The position numbers and the translations under genes were made by a program. From Candidatus Syntrophopropionicum ammoniitolerans (GTDB lineage: Bacteria; Bacillota; Desulfotomaculia; Desulfotomaculales; Pelotomaculaceae): DNA of 64,000 bases. Positions 29,637-37,835 of this stretch are shown piece by piece. How positions within the stretch are numbered: the first letter of the stretch is position 1; each line of letters begins with the position of its first letter. Under the pieces are notes generated by a model, which had not been told where the DNA came from, did no database searches, and saw nothing but the letters and a program-made list of their open reading frames with translations. Location: contig JABMJD010000002.1 in NCBI GenBank assembly GCA_013201395.1, forward strand, positions 62,001 to 126,000, read 5' to 3'.

Positions 29637-30897
29637 TCCTCAGGTGGTAGTTGTAGTCAAACAGGTCGTTGATCTCCCCTGGATTTAGTAGCTCAGCCAG
29701 CTCAGGGTCTGCCGCCAGCAGATCACGAAAGTCTTTCCCTGTGCGCCATGTCTCCATGGCGTTGCGCTGCACCAGTTCATAAGCCCGTTCCCGGGAGAGT
29801 CCCTTTTCCTCAACCAGGGTTAAAAGGACCCGCTGGGAAAAAATTAACCCGTGGGTACGATCAATGTTGTGCATCATATTCTCGGGATAAACCAATAAGT
29901 TGCTGATCGTATCTGTAAACCTGGCCAGCATATAATCAAGAATGATCGTGCTGTCGGGCACAATCACCCGCTCCACTGAGGAGTGGGAAATATCCCTTTC
30001 GTTCCAAAGGGGAACATTCTCCATAGCCGCCAGGGCGTTGCCCCGCAGTAGGCGAGCCATGCCGGAAATACGTTCACCGACAATCGGATTTCGTTTATGA
30101 GGCATCGCCGAAGAGCCCTTCTGGCCCTTTTTAAAACGTTCCTCAACCTCCAGGATGTCGGTACGTTGCAGACTGCGCAATTCTGTGGCGAACTTGTCCA
30201 ATGAACTACCGATAACCGCGATAGTGGTCAGATACTCCGCATGTCGGTCCCGTTGTAAAATCTGGGTGGAGACATGAGCCGGTTGCAGCCCGAGCCTGGA
30301 GCAAACATGGGATTCTACCCGGGGGTCAATATTGGCATAGGTACCGACAGCACCGGAAATTTTGCCCACGCTAATTGTCTCCAGAGCCTGCTCCATCCGT
30401 CTGGTATTGCGGTTGGTTTCATCTACCCAGAGCAGCATCTTAAGACCAAATGTGATCGGCTCGGCATGAATGCCGTGGGTGCGGCCAATCATAACTGTCC
30501 GGCGGTGTTGTGCCGCTTTTTCCAGCAGTGCTTCCTTTAGCCTTTTCAACCGCCCTAGAATATGTTCCGCAGCCTCTTTCATCAAGGCGGCCAGGGCAGT
30601 ATCCAGCACGTCGGACGAGGTCAGCCCCAGGTGAATATATTTGGCAGCATCACCCACATATTCCCCTACATTGGTGGTAAAAGCAATCACATCGTGGTCA
30701 ACCACGGCCTCAATCTCAGCAATGCGCTGCACGTTAAATTCCGCCTTTTCCTTGATTGCCGCTAAGGCCTCAGGGGGCACCTTGCCCAGCTCAGCCATAG
30801 CCTCACAGGCAGATATTTCCACATCCAGCCATTTACGGAATTTGTTTTCCATGGACCAGATCTGTTTCATTTCGGGCAGGGTATAACGGTCAATCAT
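29602..30897 (-). CDS. purB: adenylosuccinate lyase
   Basis: Cleaves SAICAR and adenylosuccinate. The 431-residue fumarase/aspartase superfamily protein starts MIDRYTLPEMKQIWS and has the TSSDVLDTA, GRTHGIHAEP and GSSAMPHKRNP signature segments. The start has CAGGAGG upstream. It sits 87 nt after purE; purK and a full purC are missing around it. Confidence 0.97.
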   Translation of the reverse strand: MIDRYTLPEMKQIWSMENKFRKWLDVEISACEAMAELGKVPPEALAAIKEKAEFNVQRIAEIEAVVDHDVIAFTTNVGEYVGDAAKYIHLGLTSSDVLDTALAALMKEAAEHILGRLKRLKEALLEKAAQHRRTVMIGRTHGIHAEPITFGLKMLLWVDETNRNTRRMEQALETISVGKISGAVGTYANIDPRVESHVCSRLGLQPAHVSTQILQRDRHAEYLTTIAVIGSSLDKFATELRSLQRTDILEVEERFKKGQKGSSAMPHKRNPIVGERISGMARLLRGNALAAMENVPLWNERDISHSSVERVIVPDSTIILDYMLARFTDTISNLLVYPENMMHNIDRTHGLIFSQRVLLTLVEEKGLSRERAYELVQRNAMETWRTGKDFRDLLAADPELAELLNPGEINDLFDYNYHLRNVDQIYKRFGL

Positions 30898-30984
30898 TTT
30901 TAGCCTCCTGAAATTTGAATTCGCTCTAAGGATTTTGGCACTAACCCCTCTGTTTTGCCGCCTTAATCCTGCCGCGTCTACTAC

Positions 30985-31512
30985 CTATCCCTTTGGGCGT
31001 GCCAGGTAACCCTCAACACCTAGTTTGGCCAGCAAATCATTTTTTTCTCCAACCTGCCGGGCCAATTTATCCTTATAAGCAGCGACTGCTGCCCGCACGG
31101 ATGGGTCACCGCAACCGATAATCTGGGCAGCCAGGATACCGGCATTTTTAGCACCGTTGATAGCCACGGTGGCCACAGGTACACCGGAAGGCATTTGGAC
31201 TATAGAATACAAAGCATCCACACCTTTTAAGGCGCCTGATTCAATAGGAACACCAATCACCGGCAGGGGGGTATAGGCAGCCAGGACGCCGGGTAGATGA
31301 GCTGCCCCACCCGCTGCGGCAATAATCACTGCCAGTCCACGTTCCATAGCGCTACGGGCGTAATCTGCAGTTTTATCAGGTACCCTGTGAGCGGAGGAAA
31401 TAATCACCTCATTGGAAACACCCAGTTCATCCAGAATATGGGCAGTCTCCTGCATAATCGGCAGATCAGAATCACTGCCCATTACAATACCAACAAGTGG
31501 TGATGTCGTCAT
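30985..31512 (-). CDS. purE: 5-(carboxyamino)imidazole ribonucleotide mutase
   Basis: A 175-residue PurE with [23 protein letters not shown] and [14 protein letters not shown]. The sequence looks like the class I (N5-CAIR mutase) type that works with PurK, but no purK is visible. It is preceded by its own promoter and a structured leader, so it heads the purE-purB-(relic)-purM-N-H-D transcript. Confidence 0.96.
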   Translation of the reverse strand: MTTSPLVGIVMGSDSDLPIMQETAHILDELGVSNEVIISSAHRVPDKTADYARSAMERGLAVIIAAAGGAAHLPGVLAAYTPLPVIGVPIESGALKGVDALYSIVQMPSGVPVATVAINGAKNAGILAAQIIGCGDPSVRAAVAAYKDKLARQVGEKNDLLAKLGVEGYLARPKG

Positions 31513-31593
31513 ATCGTTTATTCATCCTTTAAATAGTTTTATTTTGCATTATTATGGGTACCGGATCAAAAATAATACCGCTATAAATGTGAA

Positions 31594-31642
31594 GCCCGGG
31601 CGTGTAGGATTTCGTTTGTGAGCGAAACCTATCCGCCTGGGC
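31594..31642 (-). promoter_or_regulatory. 17-bp hairpin at the predicted 5' end of the purE mRNA
   Basis: GCCCGGGCG (31594-31602) pairs with CGCCTGGGC (31634-31642) with one mismatch, and inside it AGG-TTTCG pairs with CGAAACCT with one bulged A; the loop is 8 nt. It starts at about +1 of the purE transcript. No known riboswitch consensus is satisfied. Confidence 0.65.
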
Positions 31643-31648
31643 GGTTTT

Positions 31649-31676
31649 ATATTAACACAATAGGTGCTTCTGTCAA
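31649..31676 (-). promoter_or_regulatory. sigma-A promoter of purE operon
   Basis: A perfect TTGACA, a 16-nt spacer and TAATAT on the minus strand, inside the 184-nt gap between guaA and purE. Confidence 0.75.
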
Positions 31677-31696
31677 TAATAAATGTGGAGGTGTTT

Positions 31697-33238
31697 TTAC
31701 TCCCATTCTATTGTTGCCGGGGGCTTACCGGTGATATCATAGGCCACCCGATTGACTTCTTTGATTTCGTTGACAATACGCGAAGAGATGGCCTCCAACA
31801 CTTCATAGGGCAAACGGACCCAGTCGGCGGTCATGGCATCCACACTGTTTACCGCCCTGATTACTATTGTATGGGTATAGGTGCGTTTTCCATCCAACAC
31901 ACCAACACTCCGCATGTCCGGCAGCACAGCAAAGGACTGCCAGATCTGCCGGTAAAGACCGGCTTTGCGGATTTCCTGCTCCACAATAGCATCCGCCGCC
32001 TGAACCAGATCCACTTTTTCCGGTGTTATCTCACCCAGTATGCGCACCGCCATGCCCGGTCCGGGAAAGGGCTGGCGCCAGATCACTTCTCCAGGCAGGC
32101 CCATCTCCTCGCCCAACAACCTCACTTCATCTTTAAACAGCCAGCGCAGCGGTTCCACCAGTTCAAAGCGCATGTCCTGGGGCAGGCAGCCCACATTGTG
32201 GTGGCTTTTGATTACGGCAGCAGTAGCTGTGCCGCTTTCCACTACATCGGGGTAAAGTGTGCCCTGAACAAGGAAGTCAATGTCACCCAATTTGGCGGCT
32301 TCATCTTCAAAAACCCTGATGAATTCCTCCCCGATGATTTTTCTTTTTTGTTCAGGGTCGGTTACACCGGCTAGTTTATCAAGAAACCGTTTGCGGGCAT
32401 CAACAAAAATCAGTTTGATTTTGAATTTTTCCCGGAAAATTTTCTGCACCTGCTCAGCCTCATCCCGGCGCAGCAGGCCGTGATCCACAAAAACACAGGT
32501 GAGCTGATCCCCCACTGCCTTTTGGGCCATCACTGCAGCTACAGAAGAGTCAACGCCACCGCTAAGGGCACATAAAACCCTCCTATCCCCTACCTGCCGG
32601 CGTATTTCGGCAATAGCCCCTGCCAAAAATGAATCCATCGTCCATAGCCCACGGCAGCCGCAGACATTATAAAGAAAATCTCGCAAAATATCCTGGCCCC
32701 TGGCCGTATGGATAACTTCGGGGTGAAACTGCAAAGCATAAATATGCTTGTCCGGCTGGGCCATAGCCGCCACCGGCGCTTTAGCCGTGCAGGCTGTAAC
32801 AACAAAACCAGGCGGCACTGACTCCACCCGGTCCCCGTGGCTCATCCAGCACTGTTCAACCGGTCCCAGGGCAGACAAAACATCTCTGCTATCCAGAGTT
32901 ATTAATTCAGTTTTTCCATACTCTCCGTGATCGTCAGGCGATACCCGGCCACCCAACATCTTGGCCATTAACTGCATGCCGTAACCAACAGCAAGCACAG
33001 GTGTCCCCAGCTCGAAAATAGCCGGATCACACACCGGGGCCTGATCCTGATAAATGCTGCTTGGGCCACCGGAAAAAACAAGCCCCCGAGGCTTTTTCTC
33101 CCTAATTTTCTCAATAGAAGTAGAAGAAGGCAGTATTTCACAAAAAACCTTTAATTCACGGATGCGTCGGGCAATAAGATGGCTGTATTGGCCCCCAAAA
33201 TCGAGCACTATGATCAGTTCCTGCTCCGGCAAACCCAT
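31697..33238 (-). CDS. guaA: GMP synthase with altered glutaminase active site
   Basis: Converts XMP to GMP. The 513 residues contain the class I glutamine amidotransferase domain (1 to about 195) and the ATP-pyrophosphatase with [15 protein letters not shown], then the dimerisation domain ending [24 protein letters not shown] in two blocks. The nucleophile elbow, normally G-(I/V)-C-Y-G-M-Q, reads AVGYGMQ: residue 85 is Gly (codon GGT at 32984-32986). The His and Glu partners (FHPEV) remain. The synthetase half is intact, so the enzyme probably uses free ammonia. It starts 3 nt after hpt. Confidence 0.96.
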   Translation of the reverse strand: MGLPEQELIIVLDFGGQYSHLIARRIRELKVFCEILPSSTSIEKIREKKPRGLVFSGGPSSIYQDQAPVCDPAIFELGTPVLAVGYGMQLMAKMLGGRVSPDDHGEYGKTELITLDSRDVLSALGPVEQCWMSHGDRVESVPPGFVVTACTAKAPVAAMAQPDKHIYALQFHPEVIHTARGQDILRDFLYNVCGCRGLWTMDSFLAGAIAEIRRQVGDRRVLCALSGGVDSSVAAVMAQKAVGDQLTCVFVDHGLLRRDEAEQVQKIFREKFKIKLIFVDARKRFLDKLAGVTDPEQKRKIIGEEFIRVFEDEAAKLGDIDFLVQGTLYPDVVESGTATAAVIKSHHNVGCLPQDMRFELVEPLRWLFKDEVRLLGEEMGLPGEVIWRQPFPGPGMAVRILGEITPEKVDLVQAADAIVEQEIRKAGLYRQIWQSFAVLPDMRSVGVLDGKRTYTHTIVIRAVNSVDAMTADWVRLPYEVLEAISSRIVNEIKEVNRVAYDITGKPPATIEWE

Positions 33239-33241
33239 GCC

Positions 33242-33790
33242 TTATTCCCCCTTGTTCATATAGATTTTAGGACTTAAAACCATGATGCATGGAATATTTC
33301 TATAACGATCACCATAATCTAACCCGTATCCTACCACAAATTTATCCGGAATAACAAAGCCTTTATAATTGATTTCCACTGGTTTAATCCGGCGGGAAGG
33401 CTTGTCTAGAAGGGTGCAAATTTTAACACTGGCCGGGTCACGGGAACAGAGATTTTCCGCTAGAAAATTCATAGTTAGACCGGTGTCCACTATATCTTCA
33501 ACAATAATAATGTGACGCCCCCTGGCTTCACATGCCAAATCCTTCAGAATGCGTACCCGACCTGAGGATTTGGCTGCAGATCCATAACTGGAGAGAGCCA
33601 TGAAGTCATATTGGGTGGGAACAGCTATTTCCCGCACCAAATCAGCCAAAAATATCGCCGCGCCTTTTAAGACACCGATCATCAGCAATTCCTTGCCGGC
33701 ATAATCATTTGAAATACATCTGCCCAACTCCGCAACTTTGGCTTGTATTTCCTTCTCCGAAATCAGGACACGTTCACAGTCCGGATGCAA
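33242..33790 (-). CDS. hpt: hypoxanthine phosphoribosyltransferase
   Basis: Salvages hypoxanthine and guanine with PRPP. The 182 residues carry the PRPP-binding motif IIIVEDIVDTGLTMNFL, GVLKGAAIFLADL and IPDKFVVGYGLDYGDRYRNIP. It is the first gene of the hpt-guaA pair; a TATAAT box lies about 70 nt upstream without a clear -35. Confidence 0.96.
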   Translation of the reverse strand: MHPDCERVLISEKEIQAKVAELGRCISNDYAGKELLMIGVLKGAAIFLADLVREIAVPTQYDFMALSSYGSAAKSSGRVRILKDLACEARGRHIIIVEDIVDTGLTMNFLAENLCSRDPASVKICTLLDKPSRRIKPVEINYKGFVIPDKFVVGYGLDYGDRYRNIPCIMVLSPKIYMNKGE

Positions 33791-33897
33791 CCTTGCAGCC
33801 CCCTTTAATAAACCTGCAAAAACCTAATGGACTTCCTGATAATGCCTTTCTCGTTTAAAACATTATATCTTGTCTGCAATGATTAATAAAGCCTGAT

Positions 33898-33919
33898 AAA
33901 AAAAACCGGCCGGGCCGGT
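33898..33919 (-). terminator. intrinsic terminator after the LolA-like gene
   Basis: ACCGGC and GCCGGT form the stem around a 3-nt loop, followed by eight T on the minus strand, directly after the stop at 33927. Confidence 0.92.
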
Positions 33920-33926
33920 ATGGGTT

Positions 33927-34664
33927 CTAAATTGCCGCCGGATCTACCTCCGGCGGGTTAATCACTATGTCTTCATCGTAGTCCCAAACACGCAGTGTTA
34001 TTTCAATACCACCTGTGGGGTTTTGTTTGTCCCGAGCCTGCAGTATGGCCTGCCGCAAACGATAATCTTCGGTGCTTAACCAGACCTTAAAAAAATAATC
34101 GCTTAAACGTAATTCAAGAAAGGGATCCATGAGGTTGGGACGCATTTCCAGGAGAATTAACTTTTCACCGTTCACCTTCTCCAGGCCTTTATATTTCAAA
34201 TCGGGGACATCCTTAAAATTAAAATAGGCCAGGGGATTCAGCTCAGCATAAAACAGCTCCGAATCCGCAAGTTTGTTCCCGGGCAAGGTAAGCCATTTAC
34301 TGGTTTCCTGATCTTTGATATAAGCAGTGTCGCCTACCTGGACAAACTCAATGGGCATGTTCATCATCACGCCGGTCATACGAGCCCTATCCGGGGCCAC
34401 CCGCTCCCCTTCTATCTTACTAAAAAAATCATTGACTTCTTTCCCGGCAGTGGTTAGTCTGGTCTCAGTCTGGTAACGAAAACTAGCACTGGATCTTGTT
34501 TTTTCAATGCCGGTAGCCAGCATCTGCTGGGGCGGCATCATTTTCCCTACCCCCCTGGACATCAGGGTCCCCACACCCTTGATCGCCAGGAATAGGAACA
34601 CAGTTAGGCCCAGTACATACAATGCCGACCTTTTATTCAAAACAACCCACTGTGGTCGCAGCAC
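33927..34664 (-). CDS. membrane-anchored LolA/LppX-like protein
   Basis: A 245-residue protein with one N-terminal membrane helix (about residues 13-30) and an exported beta-rich domain resembling LolA/outer-membrane-lipoprotein-sorting or LppX folds: SASFRYQTETRLTTAGK, VGDTAYIKDQETSKWLTL, LKYKGLEKVNGEKL and WLSTEDYRLRQAI. Proteins of this kind in Firmicutes are cell-surface and mostly of unknown role. It is divergent from mazG and has its own terminator. Confidence 0.65.
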   Translation of the reverse strand: MLRPQWVVLNKRSALYVLGLTVFLFLAIKGVGTLMSRGVGKMMPPQQMLATGIEKTRSSASFRYQTETRLTTAGKEVNDFFSKIEGERVAPDRARMTGVMMNMPIEFVQVGDTAYIKDQETSKWLTLPGNKLADSELFYAELNPLAYFNFKDVPDLKYKGLEKVNGEKLILLEMRPNLMDPFLELRLSDYFFKVWLSTEDYRLRQAILQARDKQNPTGGIEITLRVWDYDEDIVINPPEVDPAAI

Positions 34665-34858
34665 TAGGATATCCCCCTATCCGAATGTTCGCTAATCTAT
34701 TCCTATCATACGAAAAGGGGCAGGAAATTATGACAGCATACCGAAAGGCTATATAGTAAATAATCTATAGCAGACAACAAGAGTTATTCTCAAAATTGCC
34801 GGGGAGTGGGGCTAATGGCGCCTCCCACCACCGTATAAATTTGTTAGGAGCTGTAACA

Positions 34859-35176
34859 GTGGAAATAAAAGAAATGCAAGCAGAGGTAGACAAATGGATC
34901 ACCCAGTTTGAGGAAGGCTACTGGAGCCCTCTTTCCATGATGGCTCGCCTGTCGGAAGAGGTAGGGGAATTTGCCCGGGAAATCAACCACCAATATGGGC
35001 AAAAAACTAAAAAACCGGAGGAGCCGATTGGGGACCTGGCACTTGAACTCGGTGATATTTTGTTTATTGTGGTGTGTTTCGCTAATTCTTTAAATATTGA
35101 CCTGGAAGATACCTTTAAAAGGGTGCTGGCCAAATACCGCTACCGTGACAGTGATAGATGGGTCAGGAAGGAATAA
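34859..35176 (+). CDS. MazG-like nucleotide pyrophosphohydrolase
   Basis: A 105-residue single-domain MazG family protein, starting at GTG 34859 with TTAGGAG before it. The metal-binding pattern is seen in RLSEEVGEFAREINH and LALELGDILFIVVCFAN. Such proteins hydrolyse (d)NTPs to monophosphates, often for house-cleaning. It stands alone on the plus strand and precedes a DUF1015 gene by 79 nt. Confidence 0.88.
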   Translation: MEIKEMQAEVDKWITQFEEGYWSPLSMMARLSEEVGEFAREINHQYGQKTKKPEEPIGDLALELGDILFIVVCFANSLNIDLEDTFKRVLAKYRYRDSDRWVRKE

Positions 35177-35255
35177 CTTATTTGTTTTTTATATCCGGTT
35201 ATATTACAATTTAACCAAATAATATAATTTTGATTTTTGGAGGGAGTATTATTAG

Positions 35256-36656
35256 ATGGCCGTAATTATACCGATTAGAGGCCTGCGTTATAACCCGCTC
35301 ATAGTGGAGAACATGGCCGATGTAGTAACGCCACCTTATGATGTCATTGACACCGCAGCCCAAGAACGTTACTACAGACGCAACCCTTTTAACATTATCA
35401 GATTAGAATACGGCAAAATACTGGGTGCAGACAATGAGAAAAACAACCGCTATACTAGAGCGGCAGCTGATTACAAAAACTGGCTGGGGCAAAAGGTCCT
35501 CATCCAGGAACAAAAACCGGCCATATACCTGTATGAGCAGGAATTTACAGCAGCAGGAAAAAAGAAGATCCGCAGTGGGATTACCTGCGGTTTTAAACTG
35601 GAAACCTACAAAAGGGGGAAAATCCTGCCACATGAGGAAACCATACCCAAACATAAAGCTGATCGTCTTCAACTAATGCGCGCCTGCCAGGCAAATTTTA
35701 GTCCTGTCTTCAGCTTATACACCGACCGGGAAAACAGGGTGATCACCACTCTTAAAAACACAGTAGAAGGAACCCCACCGGATATAAATTTTACTGATGA
35801 CTATGGTGAAATACATAGAATGTGGGTGATCACTGATCCGGACGCAATCGCAGAGGTACAGCAGGTTATGTTGGATAAACGTATTTTTATTGCGGACGGG
35901 CATCACCGTTATGAAACCGCCCTGAACTATAAAAAAGAAAGGGAAACCAACGACGCAAAACCTCAGGAACAGGCTGCCGGTTCAGCGACTACTACTCAAG
36001 ATGCACAAGTATCTGAGCCCGCCTATAACTATGTGATGATGACCCTGGTCAACATATATGATCCGGGGCTGATCGTGTTTCCCACCCACCGATTGATTAG
36101 AAATATAGTATCCTTGGATGTAGGCCGTCTAATAGAACAGATAAAAGAAAATTTTATCGTTGATGAATATGATTTAGACAAAAATAACTTCCGGCAGCTT
36201 CTCGATATGTTGGAAAAAAGTGGCCTGGGGGAACAGTCAGGCCAAAAAACACAGAACGAAGGAGAACATCACCATGTGTTCGGCCTGTATGCAGGTAATA
36301 ATAGATTCTATCAGCTCACCCTGAAAGAGGATCTGGACCTGGCGCAAATGATGCCGGCAGGGAAATCTACCGCCTGGCAGAAACTTGACGTTTCTGTCCT
36401 GCACACACTGATTATTGAAAAGCACCTCGGCATCTGTGGGGAACTCAGGGCCAGGGCAGATCACATCACCTATACTCGTGGAGAAGAAAGTGCCATTGAT
36501 GCAGTAGACAGGGGTGATTATCAGCTAGCATTTTTCCTTAACCCCACCCTGGTGGACGAGGTTACAGCCATCGCCGGGCAGGGAGAAAAAATGCCGCAAA
36601 AAAGCACCTTTTTTTATCCAAAATTAATCACTGGCTTGGTGATAAATCAATTGTAA
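35256..36656 (+). CDS. DUF1015 family protein
   Basis: A 466-residue soluble protein. The opening IPIRGLRYNP, VTPPYDVID, NIIRLEYGK, and later ADGHHRYETALNYK and a C-terminal FFLNPT segment are the landmarks of DUF1015. No reaction can be assigned from sequence. GGAGGGAG stands before the ATG. A Gln/Ala-rich insertion at about residues 233-250 looks like a disordered loop. A terminator follows directly. Confidence 0.9.
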   Translation: MAVIIPIRGLRYNPLIVENMADVVTPPYDVIDTAAQERYYRRNPFNIIRLEYGKILGADNEKNNRYTRAAADYKNWLGQKVLIQEQKPAIYLYEQEFTAAGKKKIRSGITCGFKLETYKRGKILPHEETIPKHKADRLQLMRACQANFSPVFSLYTDRENRVITTLKNTVEGTPPDINFTDDYGEIHRMWVITDPDAIAEVQQVMLDKRIFIADGHHRYETALNYKKERETNDAKPQEQAAGSATTTQDAQVSEPAYNYVMMTLVNIYDPGLIVFPTHRLIRNIVSLDVGRLIEQIKENFIVDEYDLDKNNFRQLLDMLEKSGLGEQSGQKTQNEGEHHHVFGLYAGNNRFYQLTLKEDLDLAQMMPAGKSTAWQKLDVSVLHTLIIEKHLGICGELRARADHITYTRGEESAIDAVDRGDYQLAFFLNPTLVDEVTAIAGQGEKMPQKSTFFYPKLITGLVINQL

Positions 36657-36660
36657 GGTA

Positions 36661-36687
36661 AAAGCCGTTCAACTGAACGGCTTTTTT
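36661..36687. terminator. bidirectional terminator between DUF1015 and DUF89 genes
   Basis: AAGCCGTTC and GAACGGCTT form a 9-bp stem around AACT, followed by a T run on the plus strand and TTTT on the minus strand. Confidence 0.92.
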
Positions 36688-36710
36688 ATTGGATCCAAAC
36701 GATTTGCATT

Positions 36711-37586
36711 TTAATCCACCTGTTTGTTGCAGTAAAGCACAATCTCATTTTTTCCCATACCTAGCTTTTTTTCAAAATAGCTGCATTTGCATAAAAATAT
36801 AAAATATATTTTTCTGTCGGCTTCCACCAAAGATTCAAAATTACCTTGGCCCTTAGAAATAACAACATCAGCCTGGTTAAAAATAGACAAGAACCCCTGA
36901 TCACATTCACTGAGCACCGTCCCGGGGTAGTCCGTCCCATTATTAATCACCCGAGCATATTGATCAATACCGGCAATTTTGGCATCCTGTTCAGTTATAT
37001 CGTTAATAACCGGTTTTCCCCTGGTTGCAAAATAAATCTCCAATCCCGGATATAGACCTTTTATTTCCCTAACTAAAAATTTATCCAGCACTACCTCCCC
37101 GGCATTATCACCCAGGTATAATAGGGTTTTAGCTGCTGCCAGATCCTGCTGTAAATCTACTAAAAAGGATGAGGTAAACTCCTTTTTCATAATCTCCTGT
37201 ATAACCTCAATAACTGTGGCGGAATCCAGGTCGGGAATGGCCCCAAAGTCAATCACATTTCCAGCAGCGGCAAGCTTAACAGCCGCTAAAAATCTGTCCG
37301 CAGCAGAAGCTATAAAATTTTCAAACTCACCCGCCATTGAAAGCGCCTTTTGATTATAAAAATCCTTATCCTTACCATAAGGGTCGTTGTTGTTGGTAAA
37401 ATCCCTGAAGACTCTGTGGATTTTGCCGGCCAAAACGGGAGCAATTGTATTTTCATCTATGTTACCGGTTTCACGCAGCACCTGCAAAAAAAACAAGGCC
37501 CTATCCTGGTTATCTTCAATGTGCTTTGTGGCCATGTTAGCAGCTTGATTCAGCTGACATTGTAAACATTCCAAAGAAATTTTAAT
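36711..37586 (-). CDS. DUF89/ARMT1-like metal-dependent phosphatase, probable AUU start
   Basis: A 291-residue DUF89 protein: the N-terminal KISLECLQCQLNQA Cys motif, LYLGDNAGEVVLDKFL (Asp-Asn catalytic site), FATRGKPVINDIT and ISKGQGNFESL match the damage-control phosphatase family that dephosphorylates sugar-phosphates and their adducts. Family members begin MKI-x-x-EC; here the matching position is ATT at 37586, 7 nt after AGGTGG, with no ATG, GTG or TTG nearby. A GTG at 37637 would add 17 unrelated residues. Confidence 0.85.
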   Translation of the reverse strand: MKISLECLQCQLNQAANMATKHIEDNQDRALFFLQVLRETGNIDENTIAPVLAGKIHRVFRDFTNNNDPYGKDKDFYNQKALSMAGEFENFIASAADRFLAAVKLAAAGNVIDFGAIPDLDSATVIEVIQEIMKKEFTSSFLVDLQQDLAAAKTLLYLGDNAGEVVLDKFLVREIKGLYPGLEIYFATRGKPVINDITEQDAKIAGIDQYARVINNGTDYPGTVLSECDQGFLSIFNQADVVISKGQGNFESLVEADRKIYFIFLCKCSYFEKKLGMGKNEIVLYCNKQVD

Positions 37587-37761
37587 TTTACTACCACCTT
37601 TCTTCAAAAGCCTGGGCTCAAAAACCCCTTTACACACAAATCTGATGGATGAATATATTACCGCTGCTCCTCTTTCAGCTATCTTAATTTTATCTGACCG
37701 GCTTTAATGCTGGGTTGCCCAGCGTAAAACCACAGCTAAAACCAGCAAATGGGTTTTTATC

Positions 37762-37767
37762 ATTATA
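37762..37767 (-). promoter_or_regulatory. extended -10 of the DUF89 gene
   Basis: TGATATAAT on the minus strand, with a TTGACT 20 nt upstream. It predicts a leader of about 170 nt, which contains a perfect GCTGGG/CCCAGC hairpin (37709-37723). Confidence 0.45.
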
Positions 37768-37835
37768 TCATCAACAGGGGGCTTGGCAGTCAAGGGGTGG
37801 GGGTAAATAGTTTTACAATCCTAACAATTGCCAGC

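Noticed and set aside
31594-31645. Plus-strand sequence ending in CCGCCTGGGC, like the 3' end of the ZTP (pfl) riboswitch
   Set aside because: The upstream GTGACTGGC-type half is missing and the plus strand points away from purE. Base pairing explains the sequence as one simple hairpin.
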